The notes under the pieces were generated by a model. That model searched no databases. It had not been told where the DNA came from and worked only from the letters and a program-made list of their open reading frames with translations. From positions 1 to 36,613 of the forward strand of contig CANRVD010000026.1 of the NCBI GenBank assembly GCA_947643145.1: a stretch of DNA of 36,613 nt. Direction: 5' to 3'. Each line of letters opens with the position of its first letter. Within the stretch, counting starts at the first letter, position 1. The stretch is from an uncultured bacterium. Its GTDB lineage: Bacteria > Bacillota > Clostridia > Lachnospirales > Lachnospiraceae. Below are positions 36,104 to 36,613 of the stretch, one piece after another. The position numbers were made by a program, and so were the translations under genes.

Positions 36104-36132
36104 AGGGCATCCTCACTTTCCTATACACGCGC

Positions 36133-36228
36133 AAAAAAACGCACCGACTTTGCTGGTGTGCTAGCAAAAAGCTTCGCTTTTTGTTGGCGTGCCGCTACAT
36201 TTCGAGCAGTTTCCTATACAGTAAAAAA
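36133..36228 (-). repeat. Dispersed terminator-associated element, copy B
   Basis: Identical over 34 bp (36195-36228) to 30944-30977, again directly following the T-run of a terminator (that of recN). The far end (36133-36156) matches copy A at 22 of 24 positions. Between them copy B carries about 31 extra bp holding a CAAAAAGC/GCTTTTTG hairpin. On the minus strand it ends in T7 (36133-36139). The rest of this spacer (36257-36410) holds only a GAAGAATGC/GCGTTCTTC hairpin (36326-36350) and a GCATG/CATGC hairpin; no gene was seen. Confidence 0.8.
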
Positions 36229-36256
36229 ACTGGTATATTTGTTATCATATACCAGT
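36222..36256 (-). terminator. Rho-independent terminator downstream of recN
   Basis: ACTGGTATAT (36229-36238) and ATATACCAGT (36247-36256) form a perfect 10-bp stem, followed by T7 on the minus strand. It lies about 155 bp after the recN stop and leads directly into the dispersed element. Confidence 0.82.
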
Positions 36257-36410
36257 CTGGAAAAAATTATGCCCTGTCCCTTAATTGTTTTTTACGGATT
36301 GGAAAAGTTCTTGGATATTTGATATGAAGAATGCTGTTTTTGCGTTCTTCTTAGTTTTGAAATTTCAATTAGCATGGTTCTTTCATGCGATAGCAGAACT
36401 TTAAAACTTT

Positions 36411-36613
36411 TTACTGCTCTGCTTTTAGTTTCAAAGCCAGCTCTTTCATTTCCCTTGCACTGCCAAGGACCGCATCTGTTATCTGTGCACCACCTAAAAT
36501 CCGTGCCAGCTCCTGCACAGACTCTTCCTGATTTAGCTGCCTTATCTGTGAACGGGTATGTTCTCTGTCATTCTCCTTTTCAATTAAAAACTGTGTATCT
36601 GCCATTGCTGCAA
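36411..36613 (-). CDS. recN: DNA repair protein RecN, C-terminal fragment (runs off the window)
   Basis: SMC-like ATPase that gathers DNA double-strand breaks for recombination. Only the last 67 or so codons are inside the window. The open frame continues past 36613, so the internal ATG at 36605 is not the start. The fragment reads AAMADTQFLIEK, a close match to the RecN signature around its D-loop/H-loop (QIAAMAD...), and ends in the typical VQELARILGGAQITDAVLGSAREM tail (quoted in part). The recN - spoIVB - spo0A order supports the call. Confidence 0.9.
   Translation of the reverse strand, partial: AAMADTQFLIEKENDREHTRSQIRQLNQEESVQELARILGGAQITDAVLGSAREMKELALKLKAEQ

Overview
The window comes from a spore-forming, low-GC anaerobic Firmicute of the Clostridia, most likely a gut Lachnospiraceae. 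The evidence is the recN - spoIVB - spo0A order at the right end, AGGAGG-type ribosome binding sites, sigma-A promoters, an NADP-type glutamate dehydrogenase, a FucO-type lactaldehyde reductase, CheV chemotaxis signalling and glycogen synthase. Every protein gene except gdhA lies on the minus strand, so read right to left for transcription order. No phage, insertion sequence, CRISPR array or rRNA was seen.

Layout, left to right. 1-365: partial tRNA-Arg(ACG), a decayed gene fragment (probably Uma2-like) and short palindromic repeats. 365-1513: fucO with its own promoter. 1720-8435: a minus-strand run tex -> arylsulfotransferase-like protein -> cysD -> cysNC, which activates sulfate to APS/PAPS; no sulfate-reduction genes are present. 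8540-13322: prfB (with the classical programmed +1 frameshift) -> hom -> alkaline-phosphatase-superfamily probable homoserine kinase -> lysC, the upper aspartate pathway. 13441-16892: secA with a strong promoter, a perfect 25-bp inverted repeat, then ung. 16998-18393: hisH -> hisF. 18472-21249: cheV followed by a 609-residue, very acidic, single-span membrane protein of unknown function. 21422-26266: a membrane-anchored trigger-factor-like prolyl isomerase -> small coiled-coil membrane protein -> OmpR-type regulator -> histidine kinase, then a lipoprotein with its own promoter; this looks like a cell-envelope sensing unit. 26267-26851: the longest non-coding stretch, structured. 26852-28204: gdhA, plus strand. 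28344-30794: a zinc-dependent phospholipase C-like protein and a diguanylate cyclase with an extracytoplasmic ligand-binding domain. 31023-31889: tRNA-Thr(CGU) and an RsuA/RluB-type pseudouridine synthase. 32059-36613: glgA, spo0A, spoIVB and the 3' end of recN.

The least explained items are (a) a dispersed intergenic element that is identical over 34 bp at two loci 5 kb apart, lying directly after a terminator at both, with a diverged third copy; (b) a second small repeat family built on GTTACTATTCAC; (c) the acidic membrane protein coupled to cheV; (d) the arylsulfotransferase-like protein beside sulfate-activation genes but without obvious catalytic histidine motifs; and (e) the prolyl-isomerase/two-component operon. 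I do not see a clear new defence or mobile system. Start codons were moved downstream from the longest reading frame wherever the ribosome binding site and family N-terminus demanded it.
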